IMG/VR virus record: IMGVR_UViG_3300043788_000121
Location: 1 to 46,262 of that record
Length of the DNA stretch: 46,262 nt
Reading direction: 5' to 3' (one strand)
DNA from: a virus
Below are positions 29,187 to 35,860 of this stretch, one piece after another; the first letter of the stretch is position 1, and each line of letters begins with the position of its first letter. The notes below the pieces were generated by a model. It had not been told where the DNA came from, ran no database searches, and was given only the letters and a program-made list of their open reading frames with translations. The position numbers and the translations under genes were made by a program.

Positions 29187-29764
29187 GCCATTCACGGGCC
29201 CGGCGGCGGACAGCGGTTGCGGCGCTGGCACTGCTGTCGGCGATCACCGGCTACATCAGTTACCTGCACGGGTTCGAGGTCGCCATCCTCGTCCACAATC
29301 CGCGGGCGGTGGCGTACTGGCTGCCGCTAGTGCCGGATCTGATGATCGTGACGTCGTCGATGACGTTGCTGGAAGCGCGGGCGTCGGCCGGGGTGCGGCC
29401 GTTCACGTCGATGACGGCGCTGGTGGCGGGGATCGGGTGGACGGTGGCGCAGAACGTGGCGGCCGGTCTGCATGATTCTCCTGGTAACGCGCTGATTTCG
29501 GCGGGGGTGCCGCTGGCGTTCGTGCTGACGTTTGAGTCGTTGCTGTCGCAGTTCCGTCAGGCGCGCGAGGGAAAGGCGGATATTAACTGTCCGCCGGACG
29601 ACGCCGGGCCGGTGGACGTGGCGGGCACGATGCGGCAGCTGGTGGAGTTCTACGGCTCCCAGCGGGCCGCGTCGGATGAGCTGCGGATTCCTCGTGACCA
29701 TCTCCGCAAGCTGATCGCGGTCCCGGCCGGGGCGGCGATGAACGGGGACGGTCCCCATGTGTGA
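29183..29764 (+). CDS. DUF2637 membrane protein (plasmid/AICE type)
   Basis: 193 residues. Four membrane helices (AVAALALLSAITGYISYLHG; YWLPLVPDLMIVTSSMTLLE; SMTALVAGIGWTVAQNVAAG; LISAGVPLAFVLTFESLLSQ) match the DUF2637 pattern, frequent on Streptomyces plasmids and integrative conjugative elements, where it lies near FtsK-type transfer genes. The cytosolic C-terminus has an HTH-like segment (GSQRAASDELRIPRDHLRKL). Role not known; a helper for transfer or spread is inferred from context. Confidence 0.82.
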   Translation: MSHSRARRRTAVAALALLSAITGYISYLHGFEVAILVHNPRAVAYWLPLVPDLMIVTSSMTLLEARASAGVRPFTSMTALVAGIGWTVAQNVAAGLHDSPGNALISAGVPLAFVLTFESLLSQFRQAREGKADINCPPDDAGPVDVAGTMRQLVEFYGSQRAASDELRIPRDHLRKLIAVPAGAAMNGDGPHV

Positions 29765-29891
29765 GCGGTGGCGGGCGTGGCGTATTTACCGGCGGCTGGT
29801 GCGTGAGCATCTGGATGCCGGGTGGCGGCTGAGCGAGTTCACGGTGGCGGAGTTCCGGGACCGGGCACGCCGGGAGGCCAGGCGTGGCTGA
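29757..29891 (+). CDS. 44-residue basic protein
   Basis: The ATG at 29757 overlaps the DUF2637 end by 8 bases, and the end overlaps the HNH gene by 8 bases. The product is Arg/Trp-rich and helical (CERWRAWRIYRRLVREHLDA, EFTVAEFRDRARREARRG). Likely a nucleic-acid or partner-binding peptide; nothing more can be said. Confidence 0.55.
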   Translation: MCERWRAWRIYRRLVREHLDAGWRLSEFTVAEFRDRARREARRG

Positions 29892-30294
29892 GCGGATCAG
29901 GTGGCGGAAGGTCCGGCGGGCCGGGCATTGCCGGGTGGCCAGCCACGGCGGCCGGGTGCGGTCAGTCGACCGGACGCTGACCGATGGCCGGCAGTGCGGC
30001 GGCCAGGAGCTGGCCCGGTACCGCGACGGCGACGGCTACTGGCACGTCACCATCAACGGCGAGCCGGTCGCCGTGGCCAGCATCGTGCTCGAGGCATTCG
30101 ACCGGCCGCGGCCGTACGGACTGGAGGCCTGCCACGGTTCTCTCGGCCAGGACTGCAACTGTGCCGCGAACCTCCGCTGGGATACCCACCTGGAGAACGA
30201 ACGGGACAAGAGACGAGCGGAAAGAGGAAGCAGGGCGGCAGGTGGGACTTGTCAGTTCTGCATTGGGACAGCTGAGACGTGTGAGGTGCAGTGA
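29884..30294 (+). CDS. HNH endonuclease-like protein
   Basis: 136 residues with a GTG start. The N-terminal strands (GGRVRSVDRTLTDGRQCGGQ; GYWHVTINGEPVAVASIVLE) resemble the NUMOD4/AP2-like part of HNH homing-type enzymes. The core LEACHGSLGQDCNCAANLRW and DTHLENERDKRR matches HNH_3 proteins (H...N...NLRW-x-T-x2-EN-x-DK). The C-terminus adds C-x2-C (CQFCIGTAETC). In transfer modules such nucleases may nick DNA, but a selfish homing role is also possible. Confidence 0.75.
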   Translation: MAERIRWRKVRRAGHCRVASHGGRVRSVDRTLTDGRQCGGQELARYRDGDGYWHVTINGEPVAVASIVLEAFDRPRPYGLEACHGSLGQDCNCAANLRWDTHLENERDKRRAERGSRAAGGTCQFCIGTAETCEVQ

Positions 30295-31988
30295 TAGCTG
30301 TCCTCGCTGTCGCAGCTGTCCTGGCCGGGCTGGGACTCTTCCGTGAGGTCCGGTCGCGGCTGAGACGGCATGGCTGGCACCGGATCGGCTACAGGTGGCT
30401 GACGGGCAAGCCGTGGCACGGGCAGGTGATCGATCCGGCGGTGTGGCGGTGGCCGGGCCGGTGGTTCTGGCGGATGTCGCAGCCCAGGCGGGCCGGAGTC
30501 CGGCTCGCTGTGACAGCGGCCAGCGGGGGGTCTGTAGCCCTATGGCTATACACCCCCTATGTCGCTGACCTGGTTTTCCTGTCTATCAGCTTGCTGGTTA
30601 GCGGGCTGTGCGTCTGGCTGTGCGTCCGGCAGCTCCTGCCGCATCACCGCAAGTGGGTCCGGCCGCTCCACGGCGCGCTCATCGAACGGCACGGGCTGCT
30701 GCGGCCGCCGCAGATCGACCGTGACCGCTCCCGCGTGGTGCAGCCGCTGCCGCGGGCGTGGGCCGGCGACGCGAAGGAACGCGCCGCGATCGTCGAGGTC
30801 ATCGTGGCCAAGACCGGCATCCCCGCGCCGGAAGCCAGGTGGCGGCTTGCCGGGCCGGCGCCGCGGCTGGAGCTGACGACCGGCGCGTCCGTCCCGGCGA
30901 CCGTCCGGCTCGCTGACGTGCGCCGGGCCATTGACGCGGCGAAACCGGACGAGCTGATCTGGGGTCTCGGCCGTGACGGGCCGGTGAAGTCGTCGCTGGC
31001 CAGCGACTCGCCTCACCTGGGGCTGTCGATGGGATCCGGTGCGGGGAAGTCGGTCACGATCCGCGCGATCCTCGCCCAGATGCTGCACCACGGCGCGATC
31101 GCGCTGGTCATCGACTACAAGCAGATCAGCCAGCACTGGGCACGTGACCTGCCGAACGTGTCGATTGTCCGGCACCCGCAGGAGATCCACGCCGCGCTGA
31201 TGTGGCTGGGCCGGGAGATCAGCCGCCGTAACGAGGTCGCGTTCTATGGTGCCGACCTTGAGGGCAACGTCCATTCGGTGGTCGGGCCGCGGCTGATCAT
31301 CGCCGGTGAGGAACTGAACGCGGCGATGAAGGCGCTGCGGATCTACTGGCGGCAGCTCCGCGACGAGGACAAGTCCCTGCCGGTCCGGCCGCCGTCGCTG
31401 GATTCGCTGGACCTGGTGAACCTGATGGGCCGGCAGGTGCTGATGAACATGCTGTATGTCGGGCAGCGGCTGTCGAACAAGGCGTCCGGCGGTGACGGTG
31501 ATGTGCGTGAGTCGATCGGCGTGATCGCGCTCGGCCGGTACAAGGCGTCGACGTGGAAGATGCTCGCCGAGGATCATCCGATGCCGCCGTCGACGCGGAA
31601 GCCGGGCCGGTTCCAGGTCGTCGCCGATGACGTGACCGAGGTCCAGGGCATCAAGATCACTGCGGTTGAGGCGCGTGAGCTGGCGTTGTCGGGGACGGTG
31701 TCGCTGCTGCCGCCGGGCATGCCGGGTGCACCGCGTGTCGCAGCTGGGACCGGACTAGCTATTTCCGGGACTGAGCAGGGGTTTGTCGCAGAGACATCGC
31801 CTGTTGTCTCAGTGCCGTCCGGCCGTGTGACGTTGTCGGAGGCGGTTGAGGAGGGGGTTGTGAGGCGGTCTTTGCATGCGGTGCGGAAGGCGTCGCAGCG
31901 TGATCCGGGGTTCCCGCGGCCGCGGGGGCTGCGGGGTACGGCACGTGAGTATGACCGGGTGGACCTGATGACGTGGGACGAGTCATGA
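30291..31988 (+). CDS. FtsK/SpoIIIE (TraB-like) DNA translocase
   Basis: 565 residues. The N-terminal 120 residues contain one or two membrane helices (GSVALWLYTPYVADLVFLSI, SLLVSGLCVWLCVRQLL). The motor domain has Walker A SMGSGAGKS at about 246-254, VIDYKQISQHW near 273-283 and the Walker B region LIIAGEELNA near 334-343. The C-terminus is a winged-helix-like segment (GRVTLSEAVEEGVVRRSLHA) that could recognise DNA repeats, as in TraB of Streptomyces plasmids, which moves double-stranded DNA between hyphae. It lacks the FtsK length. A clt-type repeat cluster was not found. Confidence 0.88.
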   Translation: MIAVLAVAAVLAGLGLFREVRSRLRRHGWHRIGYRWLTGKPWHGQVIDPAVWRWPGRWFWRMSQPRRAGVRLAVTAASGGSVALWLYTPYVADLVFLSISLLVSGLCVWLCVRQLLPHHRKWVRPLHGALIERHGLLRPPQIDRDRSRVVQPLPRAWAGDAKERAAIVEVIVAKTGIPAPEARWRLAGPAPRLELTTGASVPATVRLADVRRAIDAAKPDELIWGLGRDGPVKSSLASDSPHLGLSMGSGAGKSVTIRAILAQMLHHGAIALVIDYKQISQHWARDLPNVSIVRHPQEIHAALMWLGREISRRNEVAFYGADLEGNVHSVVGPRLIIAGEELNAAMKALRIYWRQLRDEDKSLPVRPPSLDSLDLVNLMGRQVLMNMLYVGQRLSNKASGGDGDVRESIGVIALGRYKASTWKMLAEDHPMPPSTRKPGRFQVVADDVTEVQGIKITAVEARELALSGTVSLLPPGMPGAPRVAAGTGLAISGTEQGFVAETSPVVSVPSGRVTLSEAVEEGVVRRSLHAVRKASQRDPGFPRPRGLRGTAREYDRVDLMTWDES

Positions 31989-32182
31989 GTGACCTGATCC
32001 CGGTCCTGATTGTCGTGGTGCCGGTGGCGGGCTGGCTGGCGGATGCGTGGCTGCGTCCGTGGCTGCCGTGCAGCTGCCAGGGCCGTAAGTGCGCGCGCTG
32101 CCGGTGGGCGGGCAAGCGGCCGAAGATGCTCGCTCGCGTGGTGCGGCGGGCTCATCTGAGAGATGAAGGGTGGCTGAAATGA
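31985..32182 (+). CDS. Small membrane protein after the translocase (Spd-like)
   Basis: 65 residues with an ATG overlapping the translocase stop. An N-terminal membrane helix (LIPVLIVVVPVAGWLADAWL) is followed by a Cys-rich basic tail (WLPCSCQGRKCARCRWAGKR). Short membrane proteins after traB genes are often spread (Spd) proteins in Streptomyces plasmids; this assignment is by position only. Confidence 0.65.
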   Translation: MSDLIPVLIVVVPVAGWLADAWLRPWLPCSCQGRKCARCRWAGKRPKMLARVVRRAHLRDEGWLK

Positions 32183-32289
32183 GGAAGCGATTCAGGCGGG
32201 GTTCGCCGAACAGTCAGTGCGGGTGCTGCGGCTGCCGCAAGTGGCTGTGCTCATGCAAGTGCTGCTGCGGGAAGGGCAAGCGGCGGTGA
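32179..32289 (+). CDS. 36-residue Cys-rich microprotein
   Basis: The ATG at 32179 overlaps the upstream stop (ATGA) and the stop overlaps the next GTG. Nine of 36 residues are Cys (CGCCGC, then CSCKCCC), the rest mostly Lys/Arg/Gly. The pattern is like metallothionein or a zinc/iron-binding peptide. Similar clusters of Cys appear in the preceding protein's tail. No family recognised; too short for most gene callers. Confidence 0.6.
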   Translation: MRKRFRRGSPNSQCGCCGCRKWLCSCKCCCGKGKRR

Positions 32290-32384
32290 GAACGATGTCG
32301 GGCCGCGACTGGCTGACCGACCCGTCCGAGATACGCCGCCGGAAGATCTCCAAAGCCAGCTATGACAAGCGGGGGGCCAATTAG
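32286..32384 (+). CDS. 32-residue basic peptide
   Basis: A GTG at 32286 overlaps the upstream stop (GTGA); an ATG at 32295 is an alternative. The product contains SGRDWLTDPSEIRRRKISKA and ends at a TAG that overlaps the next GTG. Its place in a chain of overlapping genes supports translation. Unknown. Confidence 0.5.
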   Translation: MRTMSGRDWLTDPSEIRRRKISKASYDKRGAN

Positions 32385-32791
32385 TGGAGCGGTTCAAATT
32401 CGCGCTGAAGGTCGCGGGGGCGTTCGGGCTGGTGCCGCCGGGCGGCATCCTGGCGGTCGAGACGGTGAACTCACGGTCGCTGACCGGCATCGCCGATCAT
32501 GCGGGGCTCGTGGTGCGGGTCGCGGTCGCGGTCGTGTACAGCCTGGTGCTGGTGGCCCTGACGGTCCTGGCGTTGCTGTGGCGGAAGCACCGGCGCGTTG
32601 AGACGTGGCGGCCCGCCCGGCCCGTGAAACCCCCCGTGCCGGCGCTGCCGAAGGCACGGTTGCGGCTGCAGCTGGAACCACCGGAACTGCCCGGGCGGAT
32701 GGCGATGATCGAGGCCGACGCCCGCCGCCGGCATAAGGCAGGCCGGTACGTGGTGGCCGGCCAGATCGTGAAAGACGACGACGGGTCGTGA
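32384..32791 (+). CDS. Membrane protein of the transfer-like block
   Basis: 135 residues with a GTG start in TAGTG. One strong membrane helix (AVAVVYSLVLVALTVLALLW) and possibly a weaker first one (ALKVAGAFGLVPPGGILAVE), then a Pro/Arg-rich cytosolic tail (RPARPVKPPVPALPKARLRL). Could be a further Spd-like protein. No domain recognised. Confidence 0.6.
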   Translation: MERFKFALKVAGAFGLVPPGGILAVETVNSRSLTGIADHAGLVVRVAVAVVYSLVLVALTVLALLWRKHRRVETWRPARPVKPPVPALPKARLRLQLEPPELPGRMAMIEADARRRHKAGRYVVAGQIVKDDDGS

Positions 32792-32925
32792 GCCGGAAAC
32801 GCCGGTTTTATTCGCTGCTGGGTCATGCGAAGTGGCTGGTCCGGTTCGGCCGGTACCGTGAGGCGCGGATGGTGCTGGCCAGCGCGCAGGACGAACTGGA
32901 CCGCATCGAGGAAACCGGCCGCTAG
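32788..32925 (+). CDS. 45-residue helical protein, last of the block
   Basis: A GTG at 32788 overlaps the upstream stop. The product reads FYSLLGHAKWLVRFGRYREA, RMVLASAQDELDRIEETGR, helical and basic. Its stop overlaps the end of the leftward GntR gene by 4 bases, so two transcripts meet here without an intergenic terminator. Unknown function. Confidence 0.55.
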   Translation: MSRKRRFYSLLGHAKWLVRFGRYREARMVLASAQDELDRIEETGR

Positions 32926-33173
32926 CCCGGTTTCCATCCGGGCCGGGGCGTGACGTACATGCCCCGGCCCATCACTGTCCGGATCCTGCCCTCACCGCGA
33001 AGCACGTCCAGGGCCTGCTCTACCACCCCCTGCGACACGCCCAGCTCCTGCCGCAGCGACACTTTCGACGGGATGGGCCGGTCGGCCGCGTACTCCCCCG
33101 ATTCGATCCGGTCCCGGATCCACCCGGCGACCTGCACGTACAGCGGCACCGGGCCCTCAAAGTCGATGCTCAT
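32922..33173 (-). CDS. Second GntR-family regulator
   Basis: 83 residues from the ATG at 33173. Only the winged helix is present (PLYVQVAGWIRDRIESGEYA, RPIPSKVSLRQELGVSQGVV, EQALDVLRGEGRIRTVMGRG). It differs clearly from the GntR protein at 28674, so the two flank the transfer-like block with separate specificities. It faces three GTACC motifs at 33188-33263, a likely operator. Confidence 0.8.
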   Translation of the reverse strand: MSIDFEGPVPLYVQVAGWIRDRIESGEYAADRPIPSKVSLRQELGVSQGVVEQALDVLRGEGRIRTVMGRGMYVTPRPGWKPG

Positions 33174-33187
33174 ACCCCCGCAACCTA

Positions 33188-33263
33188 GGTACCGGCAGGT
33201 AACTGTCACCTCCCGGATACACCCCCGTGCACTATCTAGTACCCGGGGGCGCACAGAGGTACC
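33188..33263. promoter_or_regulatory. Three GTACC motifs between divergent genes
   Basis: GGTACC at 33188 and 33258 and AGTACC at 33238 lie in the 99-base gap between the GntR gene and the rightward gene at 33273. The last copy is 10 bases before that start. GGTACC is itself palindromic. Candidate operator for the adjacent GntR protein; no clear promoter boxes can be assigned. Confidence 0.5.
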
Positions 33264-33272
33264 CTGCGCGAT

Positions 33273-33521
33273 ATGGACCCCCTGCAGCGCGAAAAACGCG
33301 TAAACGAACTAGCCGATGAACTAGACCGCCGCGCCGCCGAACTCATCGTCCGCGCCGGCGACGTCATCGCCGCGATCGACCTGGACGCGAAGATCGAAGC
33401 GGCCGACCTCATGAACAGCACCAGCGCACGGGCACGGGAAACATGGCTGACACTCCTGTCGGTGCGGATCCGGGCGGTGCGCGAGCCAGCGGATCCCTTC
33501 TACGAGATGTCGTCGACGTGA
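33273..33521 (+). CDS. Small helical protein under GntR control, unknown
   Basis: 82 residues with an ATG start. Almost entirely helical (REKRVNELADELDRRAAELI, VRAGDVIAAIDLDAKIEAAD, RARETWLTLLSVRIRAVREP). It is the last rightward gene and stands alone between the GTACC operator region and the two-way terminator. Its isolated expression suggests a separate role, for example a lysogenic or antitoxin-like function, but no motif supports this. Confidence 0.65.
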   Translation: MDPLQREKRVNELADELDRRAAELIVRAGDVIAAIDLDAKIEAADLMNSTSARARETWLTLLSVRIRAVREPADPFYEMSST

Positions 33522-33540
33522 TGCGCTAGGGGAAGGGAAA

Positions 33541-33592
33541 CGGGACGACCCGGCGGCTGTGAGCCCGAAGCTCTGGCCGCCGGGTCGTTCCG
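33541..33592. terminator. Bidirectional terminator between converging units
   Basis: A perfect 13-bp inverted repeat (33545-33557 with 33576-33588) extends to 17 pairs with one G-U (33541-33592) around an 18-base loop. It lies between the last rightward gene (stop 33521) and the last gene of the late leftward unit (stop 33628). T-tracts are absent, as usual in high-GC actinomycetes. It should stop transcription from both sides. Confidence 0.88.
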
Positions 33593-33627
33593 CGCCCGGA
33601 CCCCGCATCACTGAGGCAGACGGCAGC

Positions 33628-34302
33628 TTACCGCCAGCTCGCCCCGCCGTCAGCGGACAGCACCTTCCGTGACGTCCCGCCCGGCAGCACCACCACAATC
33701 CCCTCCAGCTCGCGCACCGGCCCGGGTTCGGGTGCCTCACCGTCACGGATCTCCTTCGCCAGCTCCACGATCCGGGTCCGCTGCCCGGCACGCACCGGCC
33801 CCGGGCAATCCGGATGGTCACCCCACGCCACCCCGCCCATCGAATGAATGCCGAGGCCCTGCACATCCACTGAATCCGTCACCCGGAGCTCGAACCCGGC
33901 GAAACGGCTGAGCAGCTCGAGGAGCTGCGCCCCGGCAGTGATCTGAGCGTCGGTCAGGGGGTTGGCAGGGTCCTGGTTGTCGGCCATCTCGATCGAATAC
34001 CAGGCCGGGTTCCCGGCCGCCTCGGCCCACGCCATCCAGTCTTTGCCGACCGGGCCGAACTGGTGGATGCCGCCGTCCTGGTCGATGCCGAAGAACGCCG
34101 ACGCCTCCGACGCCGGGTCGTTGAACCAGGAGATCGTGCCGGGCAGGTTCCCGGCCATGGTGTGCAGGACGACGCCGGTCATGGCGCCGGACCCGCCGGG
34201 GGTTCCGTTCGCGCACGGCCACGGGTCGTTGTAAGTGATCGACGCGGCACCGGAAACGCGACCCGATCCGGTGTCTGCTTCCAGGCGTCCTGGTGTGCTC
34301 AT
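33628..34302 (-). CDS. Endolysin: N-acetylmuramoyl-L-alanine amidase
   Basis: 224 residues with an ATG start at 34302 overlapping the upstream stop. Amidase_2/PGRP fold: GVVLHTMAG (His47), FFGIDQDGGIHQFGPVGKDW, WYSIEMADN, and GIHSMGGVAWGDHPDCPG (His153, Cys166), which supply the zinc ligands. The C-terminal 50 residues (REL-EGIVVVLPGGTSRKVLSA) form a small extra domain, perhaps wall-binding. No signal peptide, so export needs a holin, for which candidates lie directly upstream. It cuts the bond between MurNAc and L-Ala and is the last late gene. Confidence 0.88.
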   Translation of the reverse strand: MSTPGRLEADTGSGRVSGAASITYNDPWPCANGTPGGSGAMTGVVLHTMAGNLPGTISWFNDPASEASAFFGIDQDGGIHQFGPVGKDWMAWAEAAGNPAWYSIEMADNQDPANPLTDAQITAGAQLLELLSRFAGFELRVTDSVDVQGLGIHSMGGVAWGDHPDCPGPVRAGQRTRIVELAKEIRDGEAPEPGPVRELEGIVVVLPGGTSRKVLSADGGASWR

Positions 34303-34643
34303 GCGGCGCTGGCCACGTTCGGGTCGACCGGGGTCTCACCCTCGGCCGGGGGTGCCGTGGCGGCGGCCTGAGCGTCCGCCACAGCCTGCTGCGCGGCCTG
34401 CTGCTTCTTCGTTTCCTCCTCGGCGGCGAGTCCCTCCAGCTTCTGGATGACGTCGACGACCATCGCCTTGTAGGAGGCCGGGAGGACGGTGCTGATCGCG
34501 GCCTGGACCAGCGGGTCGGATTCGATTTTCCCGGCCACGGCGGCGATCGCCGGGATCCGCTCGGCCAGCTGCAGTTCAGCGGACTTCGCGAACGACTCCA
34601 GGTGCTCCCTGATGCCGGCCAGGTCTTCGGACAATGTGCTCAT
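34299..34643 (-). CDS. Helical lysis-cassette protein
   Basis: 114 residues with an ATG start at 34643. Coiled-coil-like N-terminus (LSEDLAGIREHLESFAKSAE), a middle with a mildly hydrophobic part (PLVQAAISTVLPASYKAMVV) and an Ala/Gln-rich tail (ETKKQQAAQQAVADAQAAAT). No membrane helix. Between a membrane protein and endolysin, so a lysis accessory or a chaperone is possible. Confidence 0.6.
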   Translation of the reverse strand: MSTLSEDLAGIREHLESFAKSAELQLAERIPAIAAVAGKIESDPLVQAAISTVLPASYKAMVVDVIQKLEGLAAEEETKKQQAAQQAVADAQAAATAPPAEGETPVDPNVASAA

Positions 34644-35011
34644 CTGCTTCCTGCTTTCCTGATTGCGTTGCAGTCCAGGTCGGGACCGATCTGGGCGAGG
34701 ATCGCGTGGTTGCGCTGGTCATAGGCGCGGCTCGGGTTCTTGACCGCGTTGCCGGGCGGTGGCTGGTTCGCGGCGAGACTCCCGAAGGTGCGGCAGAGCT
34801 TCCGCTCGATCACCAGCCCGGCCTGGCGCTGCTCTGCCTGCTGCCGGGCCTGTGAGTGGAAGAGCGCCACGCCGAGGACGAGGAACAGGGCGAAGTTCAG
34901 GAGGAACAGGTAGATGATGGCGCGGCGCTGCCCGGCCGGCATGCCCTGCTCGCCCTTGTCGCCTTTCGCGCCCCGCTCGCCTCTGGGCAGCCGTTCCATG
35001 TCCTCATTCAC
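34640..35011 (-). CDS. Membrane protein with collagen-like stretch, holin candidate
   Basis: 123 residues from the GTG at 35011. A short Gly-x-y stretch (GERGAKGDKGEQG) is followed by one membrane helix (IIYLFLLNFALFLVLGVALF) and an extracytoplasmic helical part with two Cys (ERKLCRTFGS; GPDLDCNAIRK). The architecture fits a single-pass holin, antiholin or spanin-like component. It overlaps the preceding candidate by 8 bases. Confidence 0.6.
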   Translation of the reverse strand: MNEDMERLPRGERGAKGDKGEQGMPAGQRRAIIYLFLLNFALFLVLGVALFHSQARQQAEQRQAGLVIERKLCRTFGSLAANQPPPGNAVKNPSRAYDQRNHAILAQIGPDLDCNAIRKAGSR

Positions 35012-35282
35012 CGGGCTCCTCCCTGGATGGCAGTGGCGACGGCGGCGGCCCACCCGAGACCGATGACGGTGAGGACGACTCGGCTCCAGATCCGCCCGCG
35101 GAAGAAGGCAGCAGGGCCTTGATGTGATCCCACGTGGACGGCACGGTGAGCGCCAGGCCGGTGCCGAGCAGCAGCCCGTTTGGTTTGGCGGAGAACGCCT
35201 GGAGCAGGATCACCGCGATGCCCGTGCCCGTCAGGCCCACGTCTTTGAGCAGCGGCCATGACGTCTTCCAACGCACATTCAC
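35004..35282 (-). CDS. Small membrane protein, holin candidate
   Basis: 92 residues from a GTG at 35282 with GAGAGGAA upstream. Two weak to moderate hydrophobic segments (DVGLTGTGIAVILLQAFSAK; GLLLGTGLALTVPSTWDHIK) and a Pro/Ser-rich charged tail. Typical size of an actinophage holin, and located in the lysis cassette. Which of the two candidates makes the pore cannot be decided from sequence. Confidence 0.6.
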   Translation of the reverse strand: MNVRWKTSWPLLKDVGLTGTGIAVILLQAFSAKPNGLLLGTGLALTVPSTWDHIKALLPSSAGGSGAESSSPSSVSGGPPPSPLPSREEPGE

Positions 35283-35298
35283 TTCCTCTCAGGCTCGG

Positions 35299-35859
35299 TC
35301 ATGTGCTGATCCACACGATTTCCATGGTGGGCAGTTCCCCGGCCTGCGACGGTGCCGTGGTCGCTGTCGCGGTCTCCAGGTAGAACTGGACGTAGTCGGT
35401 GGCGCCGGTGAGGGGGACGGGGCCGCCGCCGCAGGCACCGGAGGCGTGGCCGTCGACAGCCCAGCTGTCCGCGGTGGTGAGGTACTGGGAGCCGTTCAGG
35501 TAGATCAGCGGCGCGATGTTCGTGGTGGTGTTGCCGGGGCTGGTGGTGTAGCCGGTGAGGGTGATTTCATACCAGCCGTCGCAGCCTTGCGGGCACAGCC
35601 ACGAGTAGGCGGGCTGGGAGCCGGTGGCCGTGGCGGACCAGCCGGAGAACGGGTCTTCGAGGATGTCACCGGCGGTGGATCCTATCTGGACGAGGGTGGC
35701 GGTCGCGGCGGTCCAGTTCTGGGCGGCCTGGAGGGCGCCGCGGAACATGGTCTTGACGGTGCAGAACGACAGCGGCGTCTGGATCCAGCTGTCCATGTCC
35801 GCCGGGAGGGGGCCGTAGCCGGCGGTGAACTCGGGGACGGCGGGGACGGTGGCAGGCAT
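35299..35859 (-). CDS. Minor tail / adhesin protein
   Basis: 186 residues with an ATG start at 35859. The N-terminal 50 residues (FTAGYGPLPADMDSWIQTPL, SFCTVKTMFRGALQAAQNWT) have the pattern of actinophage tail-tip-associated proteins. The remainder is a jelly-roll-like beta domain (GWYEITLTGYTTSPGNTTTN; YVQFYLETATATTAPSQ). A domain of similar type is in the next protein. It may bind host-surface glycans. Confidence 0.62.
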   Translation of the reverse strand: MPATVPAVPEFTAGYGPLPADMDSWIQTPLSFCTVKTMFRGALQAAQNWTAATATLVQIGSTAGDILEDPFSGWSATATGSQPAYSWLCPQGCDGWYEITLTGYTTSPGNTTTNIAPLIYLNGSQYLTTADSWAVDGHASGACGGGPVPLTGATDYVQFYLETATATTAPSQAGELPTMEIVWIST

Positions 35860-35860
35860 G

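Noticed and set aside
28674-33173. Transfer-like block as an assembly chimera of phage and plasmid
   Set aside because: Gene overlaps, base composition and codon use are continuous with the neighbours, the 9-bp repeats occur on both sides, and the circle closes with a single copy of each module. Still listed as a refuting test.
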